Assembly (NCBI GenBank): GCA_030740335.1
Contig: JASLXL010000111.1
Span: forward strand, 1 to 6,934
Length of the DNA: 6,934 nt
Direction: 5' to 3'
DNA from: SAR202 cluster bacterium
GTDB lineage: Bacteria; Chloroflexota; Dehalococcoidia; SAR202; CAJWER01
The translations under genes and the position numbers were made by a program. The first letter of the stretch is position 1. Each line of letters opens with the position of its first letter. The notes beneath the pieces are model-generated. The model worked only from the letters and a program-made list of their open reading frames with translations, made no database searches and was not told where the DNA came from. Of the stretch, positions 1-6,287 are shown piece by piece.

Positions 1-199
1 TGGCTGAGCTTTGAAATTTACCCTCATCGTCGGAGAAGATTCGTAAATTTACAACCTTCGTAACTATGTAACTCGAGTCCTCATCAGTGTCGTCCCTGGA
101 GACCCCTAAAAGTACCAGCAAGCCAGGCCCTATGGCCCCGACAACCTCGCCGTCGATCGAGACCGACGCCTCTGAAACCCGCTGAATTAGAGCCCTCAT
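1..199 (-). CDS. dtd: D-aminoacyl-tRNA deacylase, N-terminal part (runs off left edge)
   Basis: Translating the minus strand from the ATG at 199-197 gives 66 residues that stay open to the window edge. They begin [20 protein letters not shown], continue with a [14 protein letters not shown] segment, and end in [12 protein letters not shown]. This is the characteristic N-terminal half of the Dtd family, whose members usually begin M(R/K)xxxQRVxxASVxVdG. Dtd is a cytosolic enzyme that hydrolyses D-amino acids mischarged onto tRNA (and Gly-tRNA(Ala)), protecting translation fidelity. The catalytic NGPVT region would lie beyond the edge and cannot be checked. The family start motif fixes the ATG. 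No Shine-Dalgarno sequence sits at normal spacing; a GAGGG lies about 17 bases upstream. The gene is 31 bases after the zinc-ribbon stop, so it is probably co-transcribed with it. Codons look slightly more AT-rich than in purL (TTA, ATA, GTA used). Confidence 0.9.
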   Translation of the reverse strand, partial: MRALIQRVSEASVSIDGEVVGAIGPGLLVLLGVSRDDTDEDSSYIVTKVVNLRIFSDDEGKFQSSA

Positions 200-230
200 C
201 GTCGCAGGCCTGTCACCCTCGTCAATACGC

Positions 231-560
231 TCAGGAGGCCTTGGACTCCTTCTTTGAGTCGCTCACAGTGTTGGAACTGGACTCGGACTTAGACTCCGTC
301 TTGGACTCGCTCTTAGACTCCGTCTTGGTTTCTGATTTGGACTCCTCGGAGACCTTGGGCTCGGAGGCGGTCGCGCCCCCACCCTTACCGTAGTCATTGA
401 CGTAGAATCCAGTACCCTTGAACACGATTGGGACGGCGCGTATCATCCGCTGCGCCCCATTCATGCACTCCGGGCATGTAGCTGCAGGTTCCGAAGAAAA
501 GCTCTGCTTGACCTCGAAAACATGATGACAGGTCTGGCACTCGTAGTCGTACCTAGGCAC
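231..560 (-). CDS. FmdB-type zinc-ribbon protein with low-complexity Ser/Lys/Glu tail
   Basis: This is a 109-residue protein read from a GTG start at 560-558. Residues 1-55 form a putative regulatory zinc ribbon of the FmdB/CxxC_CxxC family. It starts [11 protein letters not shown] and has two CxxC pairs, Cys8/Cys11 and Cys29/Cys32, to bind one zinc. The family's GTGFYVNDY segment follows at 49-57. Residues 63-109 are a hydrophilic tail made almost only of Ser, Lys, Glu and Thr, likely disordered. FmdB was named from a gene near formamidase and proposed as a regulator; the molecular role of this family is not settled. An upstream in-frame ATG (596) would add 12 residues, but GTG is preferred because the family starts at M-P-x-Y and a strong GGAGG lies five bases before it. 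The gene lies between purL and dtd, with a promoter-like element behind the purL stop. There is no signal peptide or membrane segment. Confidence 0.88.
   Translation of the reverse strand: MPRYDYECQTCHHVFEVKQSFSSEPAATCPECMNGAQRMIRAVPIVFKGTGFYVNDYGKGGGATASEPKVSEESKSETKTESKSESKTESKSESSSNTVSDSKKESKAS
288..328 (-). repeat. Short direct repeat encoding the Ser/Lys/Glu tail
   Basis: The 17-base word CTTAGACTCCGTCTTGG (plus-strand reading) occurs at 288-304 and again, identical, at 312-328, a period of 24 bases or eight codons. Degenerate copies of the GACTC unit extend on both sides, roughly from 240 to 345. It encodes the ESKSE(T/S)KT-like pattern of the zinc-ribbon protein tail. Because the period is a multiple of three, gain or loss of a unit would keep the reading frame. 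Confidence 0.8.
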
Positions 561-563
561 AAA

Positions 564-570
564 CCCCTCC
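564..570 (-). promoter_or_regulatory. Ribosome binding site that decides the GTG start of the zinc-ribbon gene
   Basis: The minus strand reads GGAGGGG here, followed by TTT and then GTG at 560-558. The GGAGG core is five bases from the GTG, ideal spacing. The alternative ATG at 596-594 has no comparable site. This supports the 109-residue product over a longer one. Confidence 0.8.
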
Positions 571-625
571 GTCCCCAGAATGAAAATAGCAGCCACCCTC
601 AGTGACTGCTAAATGAGTACATGTA

Positions 626-655
626 AAAGTAGCACCACGCGCCGTGGAGTGTCAA
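626..655 (-). promoter_or_regulatory. Probable sigma70-type promoter for the zinc-ribbon gene and dtd
   Basis: On the minus strand a perfect TTGACA (655-650) is followed after 18 bases by TACTTT (631-626). The latter keeps the T, A and final T that matter most in a -10 box but lacks the middle bases. The -35 box begins two bases after the purL stop. Transcription would start near 619, giving a leader of about 58 bases before the GTG. The spacer contains a 13-base dyad, CCACG-GCG-CGTGG, possibly an operator or chance. The -10 is only moderate, so purL read-through may also supply transcript. Confidence 0.5.
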
Positions 656-657
656 GG

Positions 658-2883
658 CTAACCGGTACTAGCGAATTCCTCCGCGGCACGCTCCAGACCG
701 CCCTTCCACGCGTCAGCGAGACGGTTCACCGGCACATCCAGCATCCCCGCGATCACCAGCGCCTCCCCACCGACCTCTCCGAGGAGTGCCACCGGCGCAC
801 TCTCCTCCGCGCATATACCCTCCACCGCTTCCCGATTAGCAGCAGGTACCGATATGACGATACGTGACTGCTCTTCGCCGAAGAGCGCCGCATCCCAACG
901 TCCCGACACCTCCAAACTGCCCGAGAAACCGATCTCGCCGGCGATGCAGGACTCGGCCACGGCGACAGCCAATCCCCCGTCTGAGCAGTCATGAGCCGAC
1001 GACACCAGCCCGCCGGCCACGGCACGCCGACAAGCACGCTGCACCGCTATCTCCAACTCCATGTCGATGCGCGGCTGACCCGCAACTAGATCGTGAACAA
1101 TCTCCAGGTACTCGCTCCCCGACAGGGACTCGGGTGCGCCATCAGACTTCGTTGCACCGAGGAGCAGCACCACGTCGCCCTCGTCGCCAAATGCAATAGG
1201 AGCGTTCCGTGTCACATCGTCCATCAGCCCAAGGGCACCTATGACAGGCGTCGGATAGATCGCCTCGCCGCGCGTCTCGTTGTAAAGACTCACATTACCG
1301 CTGATGACTGGTGCGTCAAGGAGCTTGCTGGCCAGCGCAATCCCCACAATGCACTCCTCGAGCTGGTAGTAGGCCTCGGGCCGCTCCGGATTGCCAAAAT
1401 TCAGACAGTCGGTCAGCGCGACCGGCTCCGCACCCACAACCGCGACATTGCGACACGCCTCTGCCACAGCGATCATCCCCCCGACATGCGGGTCCAGGAA
1501 GCAATATCGACCGTTGCCGTCAGTGCTCATCGCCAGGCCACGCTTCGACTCCTTGATCCGGAGCACTGCCGCATCACCACCGGGTCCGATCACAGTGTTA
1601 GTCATGACCTGGTGGTCGTACTGCCTGTAAACCGACTCCTTACTGGCGATATTCGGCGACGCCAATAGCCTCAACAGCACCGAATCCGCCGTTTCGTCGG
1701 GGAAAGGCAAACCGGCAAGATCGTACGCCTGCAGTGCGTCAAGCCCCTCCGGCTTCACCCCTTCCAGACGATAAAGTGGCGGGTCGACGAGAACATCCAC
1801 CGGCAGGTCGCCCACGGCTTCTTCGCCATCGCTAATCACCGCTCTACCCGTGTCCGTGGCACGGCCGATGACCGTCGAGGTCAGCCCCCACTTGTCAAAG
1901 ATCTCCTTGATAGGGTCGACATGCTTCTCATCGATCACAACGAGCATGCGCTCCTGTGACTCCGACAGCATCACCTCGTAGGGAGTCATTTCGGCATCAC
2001 GACGCGGCACCAGCGACACGTCGATTGCCAGGCCGCTGCTGCCACTTGAGGCGGCTTCAAGCGCGGCAGAAGTGAGTCCGGCGGCGCCCAGATCCTGCAT
2101 CCCTGTCAAGCGGCCCGTGGTTACGGCCGCCAAGCAGGCCTCAATAAGCACCTTCTCAAGGAACGGATTCGAGGCCTGCACGGTAGGCCGTAGCTCTCGT
2201 TCCTCCTCAAAAGTTCGCGACGCTAGGCCGGACGCGCCGTGGATACCGTCACGTCCCGTGTCCGCGCCCACCAGCATCAGCAACGACCCCGGCCCGCCCG
2301 TCGTGGCTCGAACCAGAGAGTCCTTCTCAAGGAGACCAACACACATGGCGTTGACCAACGGGTTACCGGAGTAGCTCTCCGAAAAACAGACCTCTCCTCC
2401 AACATCGGGGATACCAATGCAATTACCGTAGGCCGAAATGCCTGAGACAACCCCGTTGAACAGATAGCGATTACCAGGATCGGAGAGAGGGCCAAAGCGC
2501 AGCGAATTCATCAGCGCAATCGGCCTCGCGCCCATCGCTAGGATATCGCGCACAATGCCACCCACACCCGTGGCTGCCCCTTCATAGGGCTCTATCGCCG
2601 ACGGATGGTTGTGGGACTCGATCTTAAAAACGACCGCAAGTCCTTCACCGATATCGACAACGCCGGCATTCTCCTCGCCGGGAGTGACCAGCAGCCTCGG
2701 ACTCTTGGCGGTAAATAGTCTGAGTAGTGGCTTTGAGTGCTGGTAACCGCAGTGCTCACTCCAAAGCGACCCGAACAGCCCCAACTCCAACGCATTGGGC
2801 TCGCGCCCGATCCGGTCCACTATGGCCTCGTACTCGGCATCCGTGAGGGCCAGCTCATCCATCGCCTGCTTCAACGCGGTCAT
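658..2883 (-). CDS. purL: Phosphoribosylformylglycinamidine synthase subunit PurL (small form)
   Basis: This 741-residue protein is the synthetase subunit of FGAM synthase, which turns FGAR, ATP and ammonia from glutamine into FGAM (purine biosynthesis step 4, cytosol). It is the usual length of the small PurL that works with separate PurQ and PurS, not the roughly 1300-residue fused form. Visible hallmarks are [11 protein letters not shown] at 41-51 with conserved His44, and the nucleotide/metal motif [12 protein letters not shown] at 89-100. [12 protein letters not shown] follows at 102-113, TDGNGRY at 454-460 and [14 protein letters not shown] at 497-510 in the second repeat, and [15 protein letters not shown] at 631-645. 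The order is N-terminal linker, AIRS domain, AIRS C-terminal domain, then the same pair again. Its ATG overlaps the purQ stop as ATGA and has no clear Shine-Dalgarno of its own, so translation is probably coupled to purQ. The gene looks intact, with no missing motif seen. Confidence 0.97.
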   Translation of the reverse strand: MTALKQAMDELALTDAEYEAIVDRIGREPNALELGLFGSLWSEHCGYQHSKPLLRLFTAKSPRLLVTPGEENAGVVDIGEGLAVVFKIESHNHPSAIEPYEGAATGVGGIVRDILAMGARPIALMNSLRFGPLSDPGNRYLFNGVVSGISAYGNCIGIPDVGGEVCFSESYSGNPLVNAMCVGLLEKDSLVRATTGGPGSLLMLVGADTGRDGIHGASGLASRTFEEERELRPTVQASNPFLEKVLIEACLAAVTTGRLTGMQDLGAAGLTSAALEAASSGSSGLAIDVSLVPRRDAEMTPYEVMLSESQERMLVVIDEKHVDPIKEIFDKWGLTSTVIGRATDTGRAVISDGEEAVGDLPVDVLVDPPLYRLEGVKPEGLDALQAYDLAGLPFPDETADSVLLRLLASPNIASKESVYRQYDHQVMTNTVIGPGGDAAVLRIKESKRGLAMSTDGNGRYCFLDPHVGGMIAVAEACRNVAVVGAEPVALTDCLNFGNPERPEAYYQLEECIVGIALASKLLDAPVISGNVSLYNETRGEAIYPTPVIGALGLMDDVTRNAPIAFGDEGDVVLLLGATKSDGAPESLSGSEYLEIVHDLVAGQPRIDMELEIAVQRACRRAVAGGLVSSAHDCSDGGLAVAVAESCIAGEIGFSGSLEVSGRWDAALFGEEQSRIVISVPAANREAVEGICAEESAPVALLGEVGGEALVIAGMLDVPVNRLADAWKGGLERAAEEFASTG

Positions 2884-3587
2884 GGGAGCACCATGTCAGG
2901 AATCACAGTAGCCAGCAGCGACTCGAAGATAGCCCGGCCATCCACGCCGCCCACCAGCGACTCGCAACATCGCTCCGGGTGGGGCATCATTCCCATCACA
3001 TTGCGGCCCTCGTTGATAATGCCAGCGATATTATTCAACGAACCGTTAGGGTTCGCCGCGTCGGTTATCTCACCGCTCTCGGAGCAGTACCGGAACAAGA
3101 CGCGATCATCCCGTTCGAGTATAGCGATGGTGTCGGGATCGCCAAAATAGTTGCCCTCGCCGTGTGATATCGGTACACGCAACACCTGCCCCTCGGCGGC
3201 TGCGTTGGTGAATGGGGACGTTGAAGACTCTACTCGGAGATTCGTCCACTGGCATCGGAACTGCAGGTGGACATTTCGCATCAGCACTCCGGGGAGCAAG
3301 CCGGCCTCGCAGAGCACCTGGAATCCGTTGCAAATGCCGACCACTAACCCGCCTTCAGCGGCGAATTTCTCCACCGACCGCATCACAGGCGAAAAGCGTG
3401 CGAACGCACCACACCTCAGGTAGTCGCCGTACGAAAACCCGCCAGGGAGCACGATGCAGTCGTAGCCAGACAGGTCGGTGTCCTTGTGCCAGACGTACTC
3501 CACGGGCTGGTGGAACACATTCTGGAGGACGTGGTGGCAGTCAGTATCACTCCATGTCCCGGGGAAAACGACGACTCCGAATCTCAT
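2880..3587 (-). CDS. purQ: Phosphoribosylformylglycinamidine synthase subunit PurQ (glutaminase)
   Basis: This 235-residue class I glutamine amidotransferase hydrolyses glutamine and passes ammonia to PurL in the cytosolic FGAM synthase complex. The N-terminus [16 protein letters not shown] and the [15 protein letters not shown] segment at 47-61 are typical of PurQ. The nucleophile is Cys86 in GICNGFQ, and the rest of the triad is His203 and Glu205 in MMPHPE. The length is normal for the family. The ATG at 3587-3585 is preceded by AAGGA eight bases upstream. The gene follows yqeY after 58 bases and overlaps purL by four, so purQ and purL form a coupled pair. The small PurS subunit gene, often placed directly before purQ, is not found in the 58-base gap. 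A possible hairpin just before the start could affect translation. Confidence 0.97.
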   Translation of the reverse strand: MRFGVVVFPGTWSDTDCHHVLQNVFHQPVEYVWHKDTDLSGYDCIVLPGGFSYGDYLRCGAFARFSPVMRSVEKFAAEGGLVVGICNGFQVLCEAGLLPGVLMRNVHLQFRCQWTNLRVESSTSPFTNAAAEGQVLRVPISHGEGNYFGDPDTIAILERDDRVLFRYCSESGEITDAANPNGSLNNIAGIINEGRNVMGMMPHPERCCESLVGGVDGRAIFESLLATVIPDMVLP

Positions 3588-3596
3588 GGGAGATTT

Positions 3597-3617
3597 CCTT
3601 CCGCCCGAGGGGGAAGG
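3597..3617 (-). promoter_or_regulatory. Possible hairpin overlapping the purQ ribosome binding site
   Basis: The minus-strand transcript reads CCTTCC (3617-3612), a nine-base C/G-rich loop, then GGAAGG (3602-3597). The arms are perfect six-base complements, and inner C/G pairs could lengthen the stem. The 3' arm contains most of the AAGGA ribosome binding site at 3600-3596, ten bases or fewer from the purQ ATG. Folding would therefore hide the site. No U-run follows, so it is not a standard terminator. It may be a weak translational control element or chance; I cannot compute its stability here. Confidence 0.35.
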
Positions 3618-3645
3618 TCCGAATGAGGGCTCCTGTCGCGCGCCA

Positions 3646-4098
3646 TCACTCGACCGATCTCAGCAACTCCTGAACAATGCGACTGACGGCTCGACCATCG
3701 GCCTTGCCTTTGACATCCGGCATCAGCCGGCTCATCACCTTGCCCATGTCCCTCGGCCCTGACGCTCCAGTCTCCTTGACTACCGCGTGGACAAGAGTGG
3801 ATATCTCATCTTCGGTGAGCTGGGTTGGCAGATACTCGCCAATGATGGCAAGTTGCGCCTCCTCCTTCTCCACCAGGTCGAGACGATTGCCTTCCTTGAA
3901 TATTTCGATGGAGTCGCGACGCTGGAGAGCCTGCTTGCTCAGAACCGCAATCACTCCTTCGTCATCCAGTTCACCCTGGCTGGCGATCTCCTGATTGTGG
4001 ATGGCTGAACGCAGAAAACGAATAACATCGCGGCGCGCGGTATCACCCGAGCGCATCGAATCCTTGAGGTCCTGTTGGAGCTTTTCCTGGAGTGTCAT
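3646..4098 (-). CDS. yqeY: GatB/YqeY domain protein
   Basis: This 150-residue protein matches the YqeY family along its whole length, about the family's usual size. The N-terminal helical part contains [10 protein letters not shown] (29-38) and a charged [19 protein letters not shown] stretch (65-83). The signature [12 protein letters not shown] follows at 88-99, and [19 protein letters not shown] at 117-135 is the conserved C-terminal segment. The domain is homologous to the tail domain of GatB, the Asp/Glu-tRNA(Asn/Gln) amidotransferase subunit that grips tRNA. Free-standing YqeY is thought to bind tRNA or assist amidation, but its exact function is unproven. The ATG at 4098-4096 is chosen from the family N-terminus M-T/S-L-x-E-K-L. 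No Shine-Dalgarno sequence is visible, and the predicted transcript leader is only about 20 bases. It has its own promoter directly after the racemase-family gene and may lead the yqeY-purQ-purL transcript. Confidence 0.93.
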   Translation of the reverse strand: MTLQEKLQQDLKDSMRSGDTARRDVIRFLRSAIHNQEIASQGELDDEGVIAVLSKQALQRRDSIEIFKEGNRLDLVEKEEAQLAIIGEYLPTQLTEDEISTLVHAVVKETGASGPRDMGKVMSRLMPDVKGKADGRAVSRIVQELLRSVE

Positions 4099-4123
4099 TT
4101 GTGTAGGTAAAACCAGCCTTTGG

Positions 4124-4153
4124 AGTATAGAATTGCCCCTCTCAGGGTGTCAA
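4124..4153 (-). promoter_or_regulatory. Strong sigma70-type promoter for yqeY (and probably purQL)
   Basis: On the minus strand a perfect TTGACA (4153-4148) is followed by an 18-base spacer and TATACT (4129-4124), five of six matches to TATAAT. Transcription would begin around 4117, about 20 bases before the yqeY ATG. The -35 box starts seven bases after the stop of the preceding gene, so the whole short gap is promoter. A small dyad, CCCT-GAG-AGGG, occupies the spacer next to the -35 box. This is the best promoter match in the window and marks a likely transcript boundary between the racemase-family gene and yqeY-purQ-purL. Confidence 0.75.
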
Positions 4154-4159
4154 GGACGA

Positions 4160-4915
4160 TCATGCCTCGACGACCCCTGCCTTCGACACGAACAGAGAGC
4201 CAAGCCCCGGCGCGTCCTGCCGTGCCCCGGCCAGGCCGAGCAGGTGCCACACCGTCGCCTGGAGCGCGGTCACAACCGGCTTGCCCGTGCGGCGCTCCAT
4301 CTCATCAAGCACCGTCGCCGTTCTCATCCCGGTGCAAGACACGAAGATACCGTCAGCATCAGGACGATCGGCCTGGTCAACAACAATGTCCATTATCTCT
4401 TCTGGGGGCAGATCCTCGATGCCTTCGATCTTGTTGAGCCCTGTCATGGCCTCGACCTGAAACCCATTGTCCTCCAAGAAGTGACCCAGGTGCTCATTGA
4501 GGGCGTCGATGTGGGGAGACAGCACCGCAACTCGCTTCACTCCCATCTGCCGAAGAGCCACCACCATTGCAGTAGAAGTCGTCGTCGCCGGCAGACCGGT
4601 GGTCTGGGCCATCCGCTCTCCTATCTCGATGTCTCCGCCAACGCCCCTGACATAGCTGGCACTGGTGCATCCATACCCCGTGGAAGACACCCCTGAGGAA
4701 AGCAACTCCGCCGCGACCTGCGCAATATTGTGATTGAGTGCCAACTCAACGACCCGCTCCACAGTAATCCCTTCCAGCCCGGGCTCACTGTCTCCGGGCA
4801 CCGGACCTGCCATGTGCAGCGACACGCCCTCAGGCACAAACCGCTGCGTCTCCGTCAGGTCCTCCGGGGTAACAACCCCCGGCCATACGATTCCTATTGC
4901 ACAGCCTGCGATCAT
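4160..4915 (-). CDS. Maleate isomerase / Asp-Glu racemase superfamily enzyme (arylmalonate decarboxylase-like)
   Basis: This 251-residue cytosolic protein has the two-cysteine pattern of the maleate cis-trans isomerase / arylmalonate decarboxylase branch of the Asp/Glu racemase superfamily. Cys83 lies in GYGCTSASYVRG and Cys194 in FVSCTGMRTATVLDEMERR, one per half of the pseudo-twofold fold. The N-terminal GIVWPG and the C-terminal GKPVVTALQATVWHLLGLAG segments also fit. Family members use one or both Cys as acid/base or nucleophile on dicarboxylates (maleate to fumarate) or malonates; the substrate here cannot be told. The ATG at 4915-4913 is chosen because AAAGGAG lies six bases upstream and the protein then starts MIAGCAIGIVWPG. 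An ATG at 4975 would add 20 residues translated from a dispersed repeat and is rejected. The gene is 134 bases after the M24 hydrolase; both may serve one catabolic step series, which is inference. Confidence 0.85.
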   Translation of the reverse strand: MIAGCAIGIVWPGVVTPEDLTETQRFVPEGVSLHMAGPVPGDSEPGLEGITVERVVELALNHNIAQVAAELLSSGVSSTGYGCTSASYVRGVGGDIEIGERMAQTTGLPATTTSTAMVVALRQMGVKRVAVLSPHIDALNEHLGHFLEDNGFQVEAMTGLNKIEGIEDLPPEEIMDIVVDQADRPDADGIFVSCTGMRTATVLDEMERRTGKPVVTALQATVWHLLGLAGARQDAPGLGSLFVSKAGVVEA

Positions 4916-4921
4916 CACCGG

Positions 4922-4928
4922 CTCCTTT
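4922..4928 (-). promoter_or_regulatory. Ribosome binding site that decides the racemase-family start
   Basis: The minus strand reads AAAGGAG, then CCGGTG, then ATG at 4915-4913. The six-base spacing is ideal for the ATG and too short (three bases) for the adjacent GTG at 4918. It argues against the upstream ATG at 4975, whose reading frame comes out of the repeat. Confidence 0.8.
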
Positions 4929-4954
4929 CGATCCACATTCCAGGGTCCAATCGA

Positions 4955-5030
4955 ATGTTTCGACAAGCTCACCATGAACAGGATGAGCCTTTCCCCCGCT
5001 CACGCTCAGCCCGTCGAAGAACCTATTCCA
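4955..5030. repeat. Dispersed imperfect inverted repeat (TTCGACAAGCTC / GTCGAA type)
   Basis: The left arm TTCGACAAGCTCA (4959-4971) is matched in inverted form by TCAGCCCGTCGAA (5006-5018), 10 of 13 positions complementary, with 34 bases between. The word CGACAAGCTCACCATGAAC, and its other-strand translation MVSLSKH, belong to a small intergenic repeat I recognise from many environmental bacterial genomes. It often extends the predicted N-termini of neighbouring genes. It carries no gene and no transposase; mobility, if any, would need outside help. It fills most of the 134-base gap between the M24 hydrolase and the racemase-family gene. Exact outer ends are uncertain. Confidence 0.65.
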
Positions 5031-5049
5031 TCTCTAGAGCCGCACGGGG

Positions 5050-6261
5050 CTACCGTATAAACAGTCTGCGTTCCGTACTTGTCAGCACCTCGCAGCCGTC
5101 CTCAGTGACCACACTCGTCTCGCTGAAGGCCACACCGTACTCGCCCAACCGTCGGAACGCCACCGGATGGTGGAACACCATGCCAGGCTGCAGGACCGTG
5201 TGGTCCCCCAGAGTGATAAAAGCCGTACCGTCAGCCCAAGTCGGAGGGAAGTTGCAACCAACCGCATAGCCGAACACCCCGTGGAACACTAGGCCCGGCC
5301 CTGCGAGATCCATGCCCTCCCAGCCGGCCCTCGCAACCTCGTCGGACGTTATTCCAGGGCGTATTGCCTCAATAACTTTGTCCAGTGCGGACAGGCAGGC
5401 GCCCGCCATGCGAATAACCCCAGCGTCCGGATCACCAATAGAGATCGTCCGCATCGTCGGGGCAGTGTAGCGCTGGTAGCTCGCGCCCACTTCAATCAGA
5501 ATACTGTCGCCCTTGCACAATGGCACCCGTTTGTGGGTCGAGTGGAGGATACCGGAGCGCCTCCCAGACGTAACAATAGGCGACAGAGCCATGTACTCGC
5601 TACCGCCCTGGATCAATGCAAAACTCGCAGCAGCCGCGATATCGTTGTCGGTCTTACCCTCTCCAGCGGCCTCGATCGCGGCCGCCGACCCAAGATCGGT
5701 GATCGCAGCAGCCTTTCTTAGGTGCGCAATCTCCGCCGACGACTTCAAGGTCCTTGCGGAGAGCACAAGCGCGGACCCATCTGCGAATCCGAGGCCTGAC
5801 ATCTGAGCGGCAAGAGAATCCTGGAATACCACGGTGACCCCGATACTCTGCTTCTCGATAGCGATCCCGGCCTTGTCTAGCCCCTTGTCACGGAGCAGCG
5901 AAGCCAGGTACTGCTCGTGCGTAACGCTTGCATCGAAGGTATGAACGTCGTCGATCCAGGTGTGCAGCAGCGCCGTCCCTGCCTCTGGCGGGTGGACGAC
6001 CAGCGTTGGTTCGCCGTCCAACGGCAGGATAATACACTCGCCGCCGTACATCGAAAAGGACTGCAGGCCACAAAGATACAGGACATTGGAGGGCTCCTTC
6101 ACCAGCAGTACATCCACCCGCGCGGCTCGCATCGCCTCGCGAACGCGCTCGACTCGCCCTCGATACTCCCCCACAGAAAATGCCAGCTCTTGACGAAGCC
6201 CGGACAAGATATCCAGGCTAACGGGGCCTCCGTCCAGACTGCTGTGCAGTGCTACCGGCAT
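5050..6261 (-). CDS. M24-fold hydrolase of creatinase / ectoine-hydrolase / Xaa-Pro peptidase type, metal site degenerate
   Basis: This 403-residue soluble protein has the creatinase-type N-terminal domain (about 30-165, with EYRGRVERVREAMRAARVD and NVLYLCGL) and a pita-bread M24 domain (about 175-395). His240 in SGILHSTHKR matches the conserved catalytic His that precedes the metal site in aminopeptidase P and creatinase. The five usual metal ligands are mostly absent. The first Asp is Glu257 (LIEVGA) and the second is Pro268 (APTMRT for the usual SDITRT). The HGIG His is Tyr332 (GYAVG), the EPG Glu is lost (GMVFHHPV), and only Glu381 (FSETSVVTEDG) remains. The GYxxGxxFPPTW motif (331-342) recalls ectoine hydrolase DoeA and creatinase-like enzymes more than true prolidases. 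The length equals creatinase. The ATG at 6261-6259 has AGGAG nine bases upstream. It lies 26 bases after gltX, probably co-transcribed. It likely hydrolyses a C-N bond of a small molecule; peptidase activity is doubtful. Confidence 0.85.
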   Translation of the reverse strand: MPVALHSSLDGGPVSLDILSGLRQELAFSVGEYRGRVERVREAMRAARVDVLLVKEPSNVLYLCGLQSFSMYGGECIILPLDGEPTLVVHPPEAGTALLHTWIDDVHTFDASVTHEQYLASLLRDKGLDKAGIAIEKQSIGVTVVFQDSLAAQMSGLGFADGSALVLSARTLKSSAEIAHLRKAAAITDLGSAAAIEAAGEGKTDNDIAAAASFALIQGGSEYMALSPIVTSGRRSGILHSTHKRVPLCKGDSILIEVGASYQRYTAPTMRTISIGDPDAGVIRMAGACLSALDKVIEAIRPGITSDEVARAGWEGMDLAGPGLVFHGVFGYAVGCNFPPTWADGTAFITLGDHTVLQPGMVFHHPVAFRRLGEYGVAFSETSVVTEDGCEVLTSTERRLFIR

Positions 6262-6270
6262 TGTCTCTTT

Positions 6271-6275
6271 CTCCT
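6271..6275 (-). promoter_or_regulatory. Ribosome binding site of the M24 hydrolase
   Basis: AGGAG on the minus strand lies nine bases before the ATG at 6261-6259, inside the 26-base gap after gltX. It supports the first ATG as the start, which leaves about 30 residues before the conserved creatinase-type N-terminal domain. Confidence 0.7.
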
Positions 6276-6287
6276 GTCCTGGTTTGC

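Noticed and set aside
561..596. ATG at 596 as the start of the zinc-ribbon gene (121 residues)
   Set aside because: The family begins at M-P-x-Y, and a strong GGAGG sits at ideal spacing before the GTG at 560; the added residues match nothing known.
626..648. Rho-independent terminator after purL from the CCACG-GCG-CGTGG dyad
   Set aside because: The stem is only five base pairs and the following sequence (TGCTACTTTTAC) lacks a proper U-run; it fits better as the spacer of a promoter.
1093..1668. Plus-strand open frame of 191 codons inside purL
   Set aside because: Antisense to an intact purL with all conserved motifs; no ribosome site or recognisable domain.
3597..3617. Terminator between yqeY and purQ
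   Set aside because: The hairpin is followed by AAATCTCCC rather than Us and is placed at the ribosome site, so translational control or chance is more likely.
3995..4696. Plus-strand open frame of 233 codons opposite yqeY and the racemase-family gene
   Set aside because: It is Arg/His/Pro-rich, matches no family, and lies antisense to two well-supported genes; a shadow of GC-rich coding sequence.
4916..4975. ATG at 4975 as the start of the racemase-family gene (271 residues)
   Set aside because: The extra residues come from the dispersed repeat, have no ribosome site, and precede a well-spaced AAAGGAG-ATG start at 4915 that matches the family N-terminus.
4730..5269. Plus-strand open frames of 179 and 108 codons spanning the repeat
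   Set aside because: They overlap two real minus-strand genes and derive part of their sequence from the dispersed repeat (MNRMSLSPAHAQPVEE-type translation).
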